From: Cognaticolwellia aestuarii
GTDB taxonomy: Bacteria; Pseudomonadota; Gammaproteobacteria; Enterobacterales; Alteromonadaceae
Assembly: GCF_002000025.1 (NCBI RefSeq)
Contig: NZ_MUZV01000010.1
Span: 1-64,000, forward strand
Length of the DNA stretch: 64,000 nt
Direction of reading: 5' to 3'
Below the pieces are notes generated by a model that was not told the DNA's origin, searched no databases, and saw only the letters and a program-made list of their open reading frames with translations. The translations under genes and the position numbers were made by a program. Below are positions 25,829-34,408 of the stretch, piece by piece; within the stretch, counting starts at the first letter, position 1; each line of letters starts with the position of its first letter.

Positions 25829-26650
25829 TTACTTTGCTTTTTGATAGCCAATAAAGGGAATACCTTTACAAAAAATTCTTACCGCTTGCCAATAAATGCC
25901 AAAGACTATTTTCAAGGTCATTGCAGGTAAGTTACACCAAAGTTTCCATAACGATGTTCGGGTAAATGGCACTTTGGTTAAATTCATCGTTGCTGCAAAT
26001 ATTTTTTGCTCTGCTTTACTACTTCCACTGACTTTACCATCATTCTTTTTATGGTTTTCAATTTGAATCAGTAACTTATCACTATTAAGCATAGGTGGCT
26101 TAATACGCCACTGATAACACATGTTCAAATCCATAAAAGGTGATACTTGAAAGTTTTTCTCTGTTACATGAGGTTTTTTAGCAAACTCACTTTGCTCATC
26201 ATGACTTAATGGCACTAAGTAATAATGCCGTTCATTCCATGGTGTATTACTCACCTCAACCAGCACTTGCTGGCAAGTATCATCAGCGTCATAGCAAAAA
26301 TAAAAATTCGCTGGGCTAAAATATATCCCAAAGCATCTCACTTGAACTAACATAGAAATGCGCGTTATCTTATCTTCAACGTCATCAGTCGCGGTTAACA
26401 CCGCGACTTTATTCTTTATACGCTGCTTAAGTGATCCAAGTTCACCCTTTACATAATCTTTTTGCTCAAACCTTAAAAGGTTAAACCATGCAAAGCCAAA
26501 AATACCTTTCGGTGCTTGCTTTTTTTCCATTTCATCGGCATCAAGTGCCAACATATATAACTGATAGTTAAAACTGTGCGGCTTAGGACTAAAGCGTCGA
26601 TGGCTAATTTGTCCACGATAGATAGCACTATATAGCGACTGTTCAGCCAT
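25829..26650 (-). CDS. DUF1365 protein
   Basis: The 273-residue product has typical DUF1365 features: LYSAIYRGQISHRRFSPKPHSFNY at the start, DADEM, the central VLVEVSNTPWNERHYYLVP and the segment FQVSPFMDLNMCYQWRI. The ATG at 26650 is preferred because it gives MAEQSLYSAIYRG; a start five codons earlier lies inside the preceding gene. It overlaps that FAD oxidoreductase gene by 8 bp. DUF1365 has no established biochemical role, but it almost always lies between an FAD amine-oxidase-like gene and cfa in proteobacteria, so a role in acyl-chain modification is likely by association. Confidence 0.9.
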   Translation of the reverse strand: MAEQSLYSAIYRGQISHRRFSPKPHSFNYQLYMLALDADEMEKKQAPKGIFGFAWFNLLRFEQKDYVKGELGSLKQRIKNKVAVLTATDDVEDKITRISMLVQVRCFGIYFSPANFYFCYDADDTCQQVLVEVSNTPWNERHYYLVPLSHDEQSEFAKKPHVTEKNFQVSPFMDLNMCYQWRIKPPMLNSDKLLIQIENHKKNDGKVSGSSKAEQKIFAATMNLTKVPFTRTSLWKLWCNLPAMTLKIVFGIYWQAVRIFCKGIPFIGYQKAK

Positions 26651-27923
26651 GATTATTCGCCGCACTGTCTTGCAAGTAACAGTCGAACCGCTGGGCTACA
26701 TCAACTGCACTCCTAACGCCATCTTCATGAAAACCGCTATACCAATATGCGCCTGCAAAATGCGTGTTTTGCTGACCACATATTGTTAAGCGTTGACGCT
26801 GTGCCTCAATAGAAGCCATTGAAAATATCGGGTGATGATAAGTAAATTCTCGCAATATTTTATTGGGGTCAATATCTTCTCGCTGATTCAAAGTGACACA
26901 AAAAGTATGTTCAGAAGTTAATCCCTGTAAAATATTCATATTGTAAGTAACGCTAGCTGGTTTCGTTCTATTCGAGCTTAGCTGGTAATTCCAACTCGCC
27001 CACGCCTTTTTCCGCTTTGGCAACAAACTGATATCGGTGTGTAGCACCACTGAATTTTCGCTATAAGGTATTGCTGCAAGAATTTCTTGTTCTTGAGGGC
27101 TAGCATCGCCCAATAAGGCTAAAGCTTGATCTGAATGACAGGCTAGCACCACATCATCAAACGTCTGTACATCACCGCTAGCAAAGTGCAGTTGAACTTG
27201 ACCGTTTTCACGTGTAACGGCGCTGATATCGGCATTAAGATTAATATCATCAGCAAATGATGCTGACAACGGCGCTAAATAACTTCTCGAACCTCCCGGC
27301 ACAACATACCATTGAGGTCGGTCAGCAATATTTAACAAACCGTGGTGATGGAAAAACTGCACAAAGAAATGAAACTGCATTTGTGCTACTTCTGCCAACG
27401 AACTCGACCAAATAGCCGCAGCCATAGGCAAAATATAATGCTCGGCAAAGTAATCGCTAAAATTATTCGCGATTAAAAACTCACCTAGAGTTAACTGTTG
27501 AGTGTAATTTTCTGTTTGATAGCTTTGCTTACATAGTTTATTAAATTTGAGAATATCACTAATTAATAACCAAAATTTCGGATTAGCAATATTACGTCGC
27601 TGCGCAAATAGCGTATCTAAATTATGGCCATTGTACTCCATGCCAGTACTCGTGTTATGTACCGAAAAGCTCATTTCGGTTTCCTGTTTGCCAACACCAA
27701 TTTCAGCCAGCAAGGCTAAATAATTGGGGTAAGTTTTATTATTAAAAACAATAAAACCGGTATCAATGGCATAGCATTTATCATCAAGCTCAACATCAAC
27801 TGTTGCTGTATGACCACCGATACTGGCTGATTTTTCGTAAACCGTAACTCGGTGCTTCTTAGCTAACAAATAAGCCGTAGTTAACCCTGATATACCCGTG
27901 CCTATAACTGCAATGTTTTTCAT
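26643..27923 (-). CDS. FAD-dependent amine-oxidase-like oxidoreductase
   Basis: The 426-residue protein starts with a dinucleotide fold (VIGTGISGLTTAYLLAKKHRVTVYEK, with GxGxxG) and has the second FAD motif near the end (GAYWYSGFHEDGVRSA). The middle contains WVVPGGSRSYLAPL-type sequence typical of the COG2907 group. These proteins accompany DUF1365 and cfa genes. In R. sphaeroides and other bacteria the neighbourhood has been tied to modified fatty acids, and a desaturase-like role is plausible, but the reaction here is not known. It overlaps the SDR gene upstream by 4 bp. Confidence 0.9.
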   Translation of the reverse strand: MKNIAVIGTGISGLTTAYLLAKKHRVTVYEKSASIGGHTATVDVELDDKCYAIDTGFIVFNNKTYPNYLALLAEIGVGKQETEMSFSVHNTSTGMEYNGHNLDTLFAQRRNIANPKFWLLISDILKFNKLCKQSYQTENYTQQLTLGEFLIANNFSDYFAEHYILPMAAAIWSSSLAEVAQMQFHFFVQFFHHHGLLNIADRPQWYVVPGGSRSYLAPLSASFADDINLNADISAVTRENGQVQLHFASGDVQTFDDVVLACHSDQALALLGDASPQEQEILAAIPYSENSVVLHTDISLLPKRKKAWASWNYQLSSNRTKPASVTYNMNILQGLTSEHTFCVTLNQREDIDPNKILREFTYHHPIFSMASIEAQRQRLTICGQQNTHFAGAYWYSGFHEDGVRSAVDVAQRFDCYLQDSAANNHG

Positions 27924-28663
27924 TTATTTTCACTCTTTAAAATCAATTTCTGCCATACAGCATCGGGAAGTAGCGCGAATAATTTCATCAGCCACGTTAG
28001 CCTTTTAGGAAAATGTAGGTAAGATTTTTTTGCCTTAACACCATTGTATATCCGGCTAGCTGCTTGCTCACTCGTCAGTAAAAATGGCATAGGAAAATCA
28101 TTTTTATCAGTTAATGGTGTTTTGATAAATCCTGGGTGCACTAAAGTCACCGCAATATTTTTTGTGGTTAAATCTATCCGTAAACTCTTAGCTAAATAGT
28201 CAATGCCGGCTTTAGATGCGCCATAAGCTTCAGCTCTTGGAAAAGGTAATAAGGTGGCACTAGAACTGACAAAAACCACTTGCCCGCCTTCAGGAACCTT
28301 AGGTAAAAAATGCTCAAGTAAATAGCCAAGCGATTGTAAGTTTATCGCGATAATGTCAGCAAATAATTGGCCATCAAATGCATTTACATCATCAATATAA
28401 CGACAATCGCCTGCGTTTAGTAAAAGCAGATCAATTCGCTCAATATCAGTTAATTGACTAGCTGCCTGAGAAATCTGCTGCCTATCGGTAATATCAAATG
28501 CCAACGGGATAACATTGTGATGGTCATTTGCATATTGGCGTAATTTTTCTTGGTTACGACCACAGGCAATAACACGATAGCCATTAGCTAAATATTGCTG
28601 CAATAGGGCATCGCCAATACCGGAGGTTGCTCCGGTGATCAACACGGTTGCTTGTGTACTCAT
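27920..28663 (-). CDS. Short-chain dehydrogenase/reductase of the stress operon
   Basis: The 247-residue SDR has the NAD(P) loop TGATSGIGDALLQQY (10-24), the NAG segment (LLLNAGD), and the catalytic Ser (VSSSATLLP) with YGASK (Tyr-x-x-x-Lys). The C-terminal part ends in a hydrophobic, basic stretch (RLTWLMKLFALLPDAVW) that could associate with the membrane, fitting lipid substrates. It is translationally coupled to both neighbours (1-bp overlap upstream, 4-bp overlap downstream). The substrate is unknown. Confidence 0.92.
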   Translation of the reverse strand: MSTQATVLITGATSGIGDALLQQYLANGYRVIACGRNQEKLRQYANDHHNVIPLAFDITDRQQISQAASQLTDIERIDLLLLNAGDCRYIDDVNAFDGQLFADIIAINLQSLGYLLEHFLPKVPEGGQVVFVSSSATLLPFPRAEAYGASKAGIDYLAKSLRIDLTTKNIAVTLVHPGFIKTPLTDKNDFPMPFLLTSEQAASRIYNGVKAKKSYLHFPKRLTWLMKLFALLPDAVWQKLILKSENK

Positions 28664-29139
28664 TATGCTGACGCTCGATGTTTAAACCATGAAATAATGC
28701 GACCAAACAAGGGTAATTGCTCATAAAGCATCGCACCTAAATCTAAATAGTCTCGATGATATATCACCCTATCAGCGCAACCTTTGATATGAGAACTACC
28801 TTGTACATGCACCACATTACCGGCATTTAAACGCGGATGCTGATAACTCATCGTCCAATAAACAGCAGCTTCAGAGTCTTGGGCAATCACTTGGTCAATT
28901 TTAAATTCACAGTAGCTTAACTGCTGATAGAGCTTACTAAAATAGTCACGTAAGTGATCGAAACCGCTCAGTTGATGCATAGGGTCGATAAAAATAATAT
29001 CTTGATGGTAGATATCGCCGAGCAAGTGTAAATTGTCCGTTGAAAGCTGTTGATATATTTCAATAAAATTAGCTAACCAAGCAGCGTGTTCATTAGGCTT
29101 GCTTGTTTGCTCCATGCTATTAGTTACTTGCTTTGACAT
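28663..29139 (-). CDS. NTF2/SnoaL-like protein
   Basis: The 158-residue product has the cone-shaped NTF2-like fold pattern: WLANFIEIYQQLSTDNLHLLGDIYHQDIIFIDPMHQLSGFDHL followed later by VYWTMSYQHP and VVHVQGSSHIK; only short pieces are diagnostic. Proteins of this type are enzymes or ligand-binding pockets for hydrophobic molecules. It begins 142 bp after the photolyase stop, the largest gap inside this operon, and its stop overlaps the SDR start. In related clusters it accompanies the SDR, FAD and CFA genes, so it probably serves the same lipid pathway. Confidence 0.8.
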   Translation of the reverse strand: MSKQVTNSMEQTSKPNEHAAWLANFIEIYQQLSTDNLHLLGDIYHQDIIFIDPMHQLSGFDHLRDYFSKLYQQLSYCEFKIDQVIAQDSEAAVYWTMSYQHPRLNAGNVVHVQGSSHIKGCADRVIYHRDYLDLGAMLYEQLPLFGRIISWFKHRASA

Positions 29140-29281
29140 AAGAACTCTTCATTTTGGCGATAAAAAGGCATTAACGCTGCGATTCACTAGTACAGTAACA
29201 ATGACTAACAGGTAACAATTTCAAAAATGCTCAAAAAGTTACTTAATAATCAACTGCCAATAACTGCTTAGCGCTCACAGC

Positions 29282-30685
29282 CTAACGGTAAAAATCAAGA
29301 GCGGCTAACCTTGCTTGCTTATGATCCACAATTGCCGGCCAATAATTTTTTAAATTATGCTTAGCAAGATACGCATGTGGAAAATGAATTTCTTTATCAG
29401 GCAATTGCGCCAACTCTGGAATATATTTACGAATAAACTGCCCTTTTGGATCAAATCTTTCGCTTTGTCGTATCGGATTAAAAACCCGAAAGTACGGTTG
29501 CGCATCACAGCCGGTACTTGCCGCCCATTGCCAACCGCCATTATTGGCGGCTAAATCACCATCAATAAGCTGTTGCATAAAGTATTTTTCGCCCCAGCGC
29601 CAATCAATCAATAAATGCTTAGTTAAAAAGCTTGCCACCACCATACGTAAACGGTTATGCATCCACCCCGTTTGATTAAGTTGTCTCATGGCGGCATCAA
29701 CCAGTGGATATCCGGTATTCCCTTCACACCAAGCTTTAAAATACCCATGATTATTAGGCCAAATTACTGTCTGATACTTAGGGTTAAAGCATTGATGTTT
29801 CGATAAGTCTTGCTGATGAAAAACCAGATTACGATAAAATTCACGCCAAATAAGTTCATTTAACCAAGTAAACTCGGGGCTATCAGATGCGACTAAAATA
29901 TCAGGAAAACGCTGTAAAAATAACAGCAACAAATAACGCGGACTAATTGCACCTATGGCTAAGTACGGCGATAAACCCGATGTGGCTTTAAGCGCAGGAA
30001 AGTCACGTTTTTCACCATAACTAGCTACTTTATTTTGATAAAATTCAGGGATAACCTGTTGCTCAACCTGCTCAGCTAAAGGCCAAGCGTCAGACTCTCC
30101 CGTGCATGTTAACAACGGCATTAACTCTACTTTCTTTTGCTCAGCGAGTAACTCGGTTTTTACCGCGCTAGGCTTACCAAGATAATCAAAGCCATGTTGT
30201 CGTACGTACGCTAACCAAGCCCGCTTAAAAGGGGTAAACACTTTATACATTTCACCGGTTTTGTTCAGCACTTTTCCTTTTGAAACAATGATATCGCTTT
30301 CAAACATCCGTAATGGAATGCCCTTAGCTAAACAAAGCTGGTCGCGTTGGTTTTCATTAAACTCAATTTCATAATTCGCCACAACTTCTTTAATATTATG
30401 TTGTTGGCAATAATGCTGTAAAAATGAAACTTGCTCAGAAAAATCATCGCAATGTACAACCTCTAGGCTAATATTTAATAACAATAGCTGCTTGGCAAGC
30501 GCATTGACATGGCGCTTGATAAAATCAATTTTTATCGCTGACCAATCATGAGCTAGCCATTGTTTTTCGCTGACAAAAAAAACAGCTTTACCAGGAAGTA
30601 AGCCGTTTTTTTGTGCCAGAAAATAATCTAAAGCCGGGTTGTCGTGTATTCTAATATCGTTGCGGAACCAAAGTAACACAGACAT
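29282..30685 (-). CDS. phrB: Class I cyclobutane pyrimidine dimer photolyase
   Basis: The enzyme uses blue light and reduced FAD to split UV-induced pyrimidine dimers. Its 467 residues match E. coli PhrB (472). It starts with LLWFRNDIRIHDNPAL of the antenna domain. The FAD domain has LIWREFYRNL, TGYPLVDAAMRQLNQTGW, HNRLRMVVASFLTK, IDWRWGEKYFM and GGWQWAASTGCDAQPYFR. It is the fourth gene of the sigma/ChrR-led operon, 20 bp after the DUF523/DUF1722 gene. Photolyase genes are known members of RpoE-ChrR regulons. Confidence 0.95.
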   Translation of the reverse strand: MSVLLWFRNDIRIHDNPALDYFLAQKNGLLPGKAVFFVSEKQWLAHDWSAIKIDFIKRHVNALAKQLLLLNISLEVVHCDDFSEQVSFLQHYCQQHNIKEVVANYEIEFNENQRDQLCLAKGIPLRMFESDIIVSKGKVLNKTGEMYKVFTPFKRAWLAYVRQHGFDYLGKPSAVKTELLAEQKKVELMPLLTCTGESDAWPLAEQVEQQVIPEFYQNKVASYGEKRDFPALKATSGLSPYLAIGAISPRYLLLLFLQRFPDILVASDSPEFTWLNELIWREFYRNLVFHQQDLSKHQCFNPKYQTVIWPNNHGYFKAWCEGNTGYPLVDAAMRQLNQTGWMHNRLRMVVASFLTKHLLIDWRWGEKYFMQQLIDGDLAANNGGWQWAASTGCDAQPYFRVFNPIRQSERFDPKGQFIRKYIPELAQLPDKEIHFPHAYLAKHNLKNYWPAIVDHKQARLAALDFYR

Positions 30686-30704
30686 TCCTTAATAAAAAAG
30701 TGGG

Positions 30705-31670
30705 TTAATAGCCGTATCTCAGCTTTAATGACTCAGGATACGGGTTTAAATACGCTTGTTGAGCTAAGTAATCATTTGGGTGCGCTAACAAATAATGATT
30801 AACCAAGGTTAATGGCACCATTAACGGCACTAAACCATTTCGGTAAGCATCAACTTGCTCAGATAGTTCTTTACGTTGCTCTTTATTTAAGTACTTTGAG
30901 AAATAACCTTGAATATGCGACAAGGTATTAGAGTGATTTTTACGTGTCGCTTTTATTGTTAAGGCGGCCATCAAACCACTAATGTACTGCTCTGCCATTT
31001 CCTCAAGTGGCAAGTCTGCACGCGCTAATAAACGTCCCAACTCTTTATAAGCAACGAGATTATGGCTCATCACCGTATATTTATATTGAGCATGAAAACT
31101 GGTCAGTTTATGCTTGCTTATGCCTGACTCAACCAAGGCTTGCCAATGACGATAAGCATAAACACGAGCGACAAAATTTTCGCGAATAATCGGATCGTTC
31201 AATCGACCATTTTCTTCACAAGGTAACAACGGATTAGCTTTCATTATTTCTCGAGAAAATACGCCAATACCTTTTGCTTGCAGTGGATCACCAGTCGGTG
31301 AATACACTTTAACGCGCTCCATTCCACAGCTTGGGCTTTTGGCACAAAAAACATAGCCACTGAGGTTTTTGGAGAATGACGCAACTTTCTTACCATAAGC
31401 TTTAATCGCACTGGTAACATCACCCGAGCCATCAGGGCGTGACACCTTGATCATCTGCTCGTCTTTAATTAACCGTATGGTTGGTCGAGGAATTGGCATA
31501 CCAACAGCCACTTCAGGACAATAAGCCTTATAAGTGACATGTTGGCTTAGCTCATGAATACAAAAATTCGATGGCTTGTTACTCGCATCAAAGCGAACTT
31601 TTTCACCAATTAAACAAGCACTGATACCAATAAAAACATCTTCTTTTGTAAAATTTTTATGCATAGTCAT
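30705..31670 (-). CDS. DUF523-DUF1722 fusion protein
   Basis: Residues 1 to about 160 are DUF523: GISACLIGEKVRFDASNK, YCPEVAVGMPIPRPTIRL and CAKSPSCGMERVKVY. The conserved Cys set is that of TudS-type proteins, which bind an iron-sulphur cluster and desulfurate thiouracil. Residues about 200-320 are DUF1722 (HAQYKYTVMSHN, YFSKYLNKEQRKEL). The fusion is common beside photolyase genes, and the DUF1722 part resembles E. coli YbgA, which is also next to phr. A role in handling photo-damaged thiolated nucleobases is possible but not shown. It lies 5 bp after chrR. Confidence 0.9.
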   Translation of the reverse strand: MTMHKNFTKEDVFIGISACLIGEKVRFDASNKPSNFCIHELSQHVTYKAYCPEVAVGMPIPRPTIRLIKDEQMIKVSRPDGSGDVTSAIKAYGKKVASFSKNLSGYVFCAKSPSCGMERVKVYSPTGDPLQAKGIGVFSREIMKANPLLPCEENGRLNDPIIRENFVARVYAYRHWQALVESGISKHKLTSFHAQYKYTVMSHNLVAYKELGRLLARADLPLEEMAEQYISGLMAALTIKATRKNHSNTLSHIQGYFSKYLNKEQRKELSEQVDAYRNGLVPLMVPLTLVNHYLLAHPNDYLAQQAYLNPYPESLKLRYGY

Positions 31671-31675
31671 CCCAA

Positions 31676-32383
31676 CTAATAAATAAAAGCGCCAATAGGG
31701 TTAAGCAACTTGTTGATACCTTGAGTAAAGTGCAGGGCGTCATTAGCAACGGTATAACAAAGACAACCCTGTTCAGTCGCTGGCTGATGTTGATGGCGTT
31801 TATCTAGCATTATAAAATCGCCTTGCACATACTCACCTTGTTCATCAGCAAAGGTACCTGCTAATAGTAAGGTTAGCTCAAAACCTTTGTGTGTGTGCTC
31901 AGGTATAGAACCACCAGCACCAATATGCAATAAATTAGTATGAATCTCACCTTCATCTAATAAAATACGTGCTCGTGATAACTTACCAATTTGCGCTGTT
32001 TTCCCGAGTGCCATATTACGTAGAGCATTAGGCAAAACATATTCTGTACCTTTAAAACTCACTGAGCGCTCAACACTCACAGGTTTAGTCGGTTCAACAT
32101 CATCCGATGCCGTTATTTGACCAATAATGTCGTCAAAATCTAATTCTGTTGCCGTTGTTGTGACAACACTGTCAATCAACTCAGAGACAAAACTCTCGGT
32201 AAAATTGTCTTCAAAACTGGCTTCTGCTACCTGCTCTGTTAACTGGGTTATTTTTTGCTGACACAATGGGCACATTTCAGCATGTATTGCGATACCTGCA
32301 GCAAGTGAAGCCGGTAATTCACCATCAACAAAACTTTGTAATAAAGAAAATTTAGGGTGGTGTTTAATCATGATGCTCTCCAA
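31676..32383 (-). CDS. chrR: ChrR-type zinc-binding anti-sigma factor with cupin domain
   Basis: ChrR holds its ECF sigma factor inactive until singlet oxygen or related stress. The N-terminal anti-sigma domain (1 to about 85) has the zinc motif HxxxCxxC (HAEMCPLC) plus an upstream His. The C-terminal cupin domain (about 110-225) has GAGGSIPEHTHKGFELTLLL and later HQHQPA, which supply the His/Glu metal ligands of ChrR. The 235 residues fit the family. Its start overlaps the sigma gene by 20 bp, as usual for sigma/anti-sigma pairs. Confidence 0.95.
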   Translation of the reverse strand: MESIMIKHHPKFSLLQSFVDGELPASLAAGIAIHAEMCPLCQQKITQLTEQVAEASFEDNFTESFVSELIDSVVTTTATELDFDDIIGQITASDDVEPTKPVSVERSVSFKGTEYVLPNALRNMALGKTAQIGKLSRARILLDEGEIHTNLLHIGAGGSIPEHTHKGFELTLLLAGTFADEQGEYVQGDFIMLDKRHQHQPATEQGCLCYTVANDALHFTQGINKLLNPIGAFIY

Positions 32384-32990
32384 GTTTCAACTTTAGTTTG
32401 CCAAGGGCAAGTCGAAGCCGCGATTTTATGGTGCCAAGCGGCAGATTAAGGTGTACAGCAAGTTGCTCTTGCGACATCTCCATAAAATAAAAACCTTTAA
32501 CAACTTGTTGTTGATTTTCAGGCAAGGTTTCAATAACCCCAAGTAAATTACGACTTTGAATATGGTCAGTAAAACTTTCATCTTCGGTGTTTAATGATTC
32601 AGCCAAGGGCCAAATATCGTCACTGAGATTATCTTCTTTATTGGCTTTGATCTTACGCAATAAGTCGAAGGTAACATTACGCATGATGGTATACACCCAA
32701 GTAGTGGCTGCGCCTTTACTCTCATCGAATAAATGTGCCTTACGCCAAACATTACTCATGGTGTCTTGCAACACTTCAGCAGCTAATGCTTCATTGTTTA
32801 ATTTACTTTGAGCAATGCGCTGTATTTTGGGTGCAAAAAACTTAAACACACCGGTAAAGGCTTGTTTGTCTCTATCAACAGCGACAGCTTTAAGCCATTG
32901 ACAAAGTTGGGAATGATCGATTTTATTAGTCATGCTACTAGATGTAGCAGCTGTTTGACGACTTGGCAACTCTGAATGAACAGACTGCAT
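32364..32990 (-). CDS. rpoE: ECF sigma factor of the RpoE-ChrR (ECF11) type
   Basis: The 208-residue protein has sigma region 2 (VLQDTMSNVWRKAHLF, then AATTWVYTIMRNVTFDLLRK) and region 4 (LPENQQQVVKGFYFMEMSQ followed by LNLPLGTIKSRLRLALGKLK). It overlaps chrR and leads a cluster with photolyase and CFA genes, which identifies it as the singlet-oxygen type rather than the envelope-stress RpoE of E. coli. A promoter matching the known target of this group lies 31 bp upstream, so it probably activates its own operon. Confidence 0.94.
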   Translation of the reverse strand: MQSVHSELPSRQTAATSSSMTNKIDHSQLCQWLKAVAVDRDKQAFTGVFKFFAPKIQRIAQSKLNNEALAAEVLQDTMSNVWRKAHLFDESKGAATTWVYTIMRNVTFDLLRKIKANKEDNLSDDIWPLAESLNTEDESFTDHIQSRNLLGVIETLPENQQQVVKGFYFMEMSQEQLAVHLNLPLGTIKSRLRLALGKLKLKLGEHHD

Positions 32991-33020
32991 AATTCTTACC
33001 CATTATTTCACTGATGTTAA

Positions 33021-33050
33021 CTTATACGCTGTAAAACTTTGCTGAGATCA
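33021..33050 (-). promoter_or_regulatory. ECF11 (RpoE-ChrR type) promoter of the sigma operon
   Basis: On the minus strand TGATCT (33050-33045), an 18-nt spacer and TATAAG (33026-33021) match the known TGATC-N(18-19)-TATAA target of RpoE-ChrR sigma factors. The expected start of transcription lies about 24 nt before the sigma gene's ATG. Confidence 0.75.
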
Positions 33051-33108
33051 CTTCTTTTAAATTTAATTTTTAGTCACGACATTTTTAGCCGCATTAATAT
33101 TTGCCCAT

Positions 33109-33675
33109 TTACTCAAGCAAAATTATATTCTGCAAAAACTCTTTCGCTGCACCAAATGATCCAGGCTCAACAAATAAACGTTTTTCATCAATATTCACTG
33201 GCAGTAACTCTAACCATCGCGCAACCACCCAGCTATCTTGGCTAAAGTAAGCTTGTCGATATAATGCCGTTAACTCAGTATTTTCATCAAAAGCTTTATT
33301 TAACGAATCCGCCAGTTGATCGGCGGTATTGTCTTCACCACTATCAGACCAATGTTTTTTGATACTAACATCACCATGATGAAGCTTATCTTTATCTTGT
33401 GTCATCAGGTGAATATCAACTAAACACTTACATTGCACATCAATCAATAGCAAGCCGTCTTCACCTTGATCAAAGTTAACAATTTCAACCCAACTACCCG
33501 TTGGCATATCGCTAACCTTTTCAGCTTTGCCATAAGGTAAAACGATAAAGCCATCATTTTTCATTGCATGAGCAACCATTTTTAAATAGCGTTTTTCAAA
33601 AATGCGCAAGCGAGTTACCCCTTTAGATAACAAAAAGACCGGTAATGGAAAAATAGGTAAATTCACTGTCGCCAT
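33109..33675 (-). CDS. LON substrate-binding (PUA-like) domain protein
   Basis: The 188-residue protein begins MATVNLPIFPLPVFLLSKGVTRLRIFEKRY, whose first part is the signature of the Lon N-terminal domain (only partly quoted here as LPIFPLPVFLL). No AAA or protease domain follows, so it is a stand-alone LON-domain protein of the COG2802 type. Homologues occur widely without a defined role. The ATG at 33675 is preferred over a TTG six codons earlier. Its own RpoE-type promoter lies about 40 bp upstream and a terminator of the preceding operon lies just before that, so it seems to be an independent member of the same stress regulon. Confidence 0.85.
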   Translation of the reverse strand: MATVNLPIFPLPVFLLSKGVTRLRIFEKRYLKMVAHAMKNDGFIVLPYGKAEKVSDMPTGSWVEIVNFDQGEDGLLLIDVQCKCLVDIHLMTQDKDKLHHGDVSIKKHWSDSGEDNTADQLADSLNKAFDENTELTALYRQAYFSQDSWVVARWLELLPVNIDEKRLFVEPGSFGAAKEFLQNIILLE

Positions 33676-33712
33676 AATTTTTACAATAATCAATGTTAAG
33701 AAGTTATAGAGT

Positions 33713-33741
33713 GTTATACGTTGAAAAATAAAAAACGATCA
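33713..33741 (-). promoter_or_regulatory. ECF11-type promoter of the LON-domain gene
   Basis: TGATCG (33741-33736), 17 nt, then TATAAC (33718-33713) on the minus strand. The layout is nearly the same as the promoter before the sigma gene. The -35 element directly follows the T-run of the upstream terminator, so the two signals are packed end to end. Confidence 0.7.
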
Positions 33742-33782
33742 AAAAAAAGCCCCTAAAGCAAATTTATTGCATTGTAGGGGCA
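33741..33782 (-). terminator. Rho-independent terminator after the DUF3833 gene
   Basis: On the minus strand TTGCCCCTA pairs with TAGGGGC around a 19-nt loop that itself contains TGCAATAAATTTGC, and TTTTTTTT follows. It ends the DUF2878/chalcone-isomerase/DUF3833 operon. Confidence 0.85.
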
Positions 33783-33856
33783 AAACACACAGCAAGTATG
33801 AATTAGGTAATTTTTTGCATGGCACTAACTAACCGCACCAATGCAACTTCAATATT

Positions 33857-34408
33857 TTAACGGCAAGTTTTAACAGGCATTTCTTTATCAAAAAATAAGG
33901 TTATTTCAGCTAGAGTTACCCCAAACTTTGCCATTTTTGTACGATTAAACAAACGATACTCATCAACTTGGTACATCCAGTCATCTAGCGAGAATTGTAT
34001 GGTCTCGCCATCAATCGGCACTAATAGGTCATATTGCCATTGAAAAGCAAATCCCTCTTGCTGACCAAAAGCTTCACCAACAACATCTTCTGCACTGCCT
34101 TGGTATCTCCCCTGCTTGAGCTTTTTGAGCTGCCAGTTACGATAACTAACTTCACCATCAGCAAAATAGAACACCTCTTTTAATAGTCCATTATCCCCCT
34201 GCCATTGACCGTCAATTTCTACACAAAAGCGTCGAGTGACGTTATCGGTATAGTCTTGCACCATACCCCAGGCGATTAATTTCCCAGAAAAAAACTGCTT
34301 AATGTCAAGCGTTGGCGAAGTTGTTTGATAATCTTTCAGTTGCGTTGTACAGCTCGATAGCAGCAATATCGCCACAACAAGGCCGCAGAATTTGTAATGC
34401 CATCTCAT
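33857..34408 (-). CDS. DUF3833 lipoprotein
   Basis: The 183-residue product has a lipoprotein signal (CGLVVAILLLSSC, acylated Cys near residue 20). DUF3833 features such as FFSGKLIAWGMVQDYTDNVTRRF, GEVSYRNWQ and FSLDDWMYQVDE are visible in part. The family is periplasmic, of unknown role, and usually accompanies the chalcone-isomerase-like and CFA-cluster genes. Its start overlaps the preceding gene by 4 bp. Terminator downstream. Confidence 0.85.
   Translation of the reverse strand: MRWHYKFCGLVVAILLLSSCTTQLKDYQTTSPTLDIKQFFSGKLIAWGMVQDYTDNVTRRFCVEIDGQWQGDNGLLKEVFYFADGEVSYRNWQLKKLKQGRYQGSAEDVVGEAFGQQEGFAFQWQYDLLVPIDGETIQFSLDDWMYQVDEYRLFNRTKMAKFGVTLAEITLFFDKEMPVKTCR

Noticed and set aside
32364-32990. 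Identity as the envelope-stress RpoE with RseA
   Set aside because: The partner is a ChrR-type zinc and cupin anti-sigma factor, and the operon carries photolyase and CFA genes, so it belongs to the ECF11 group.
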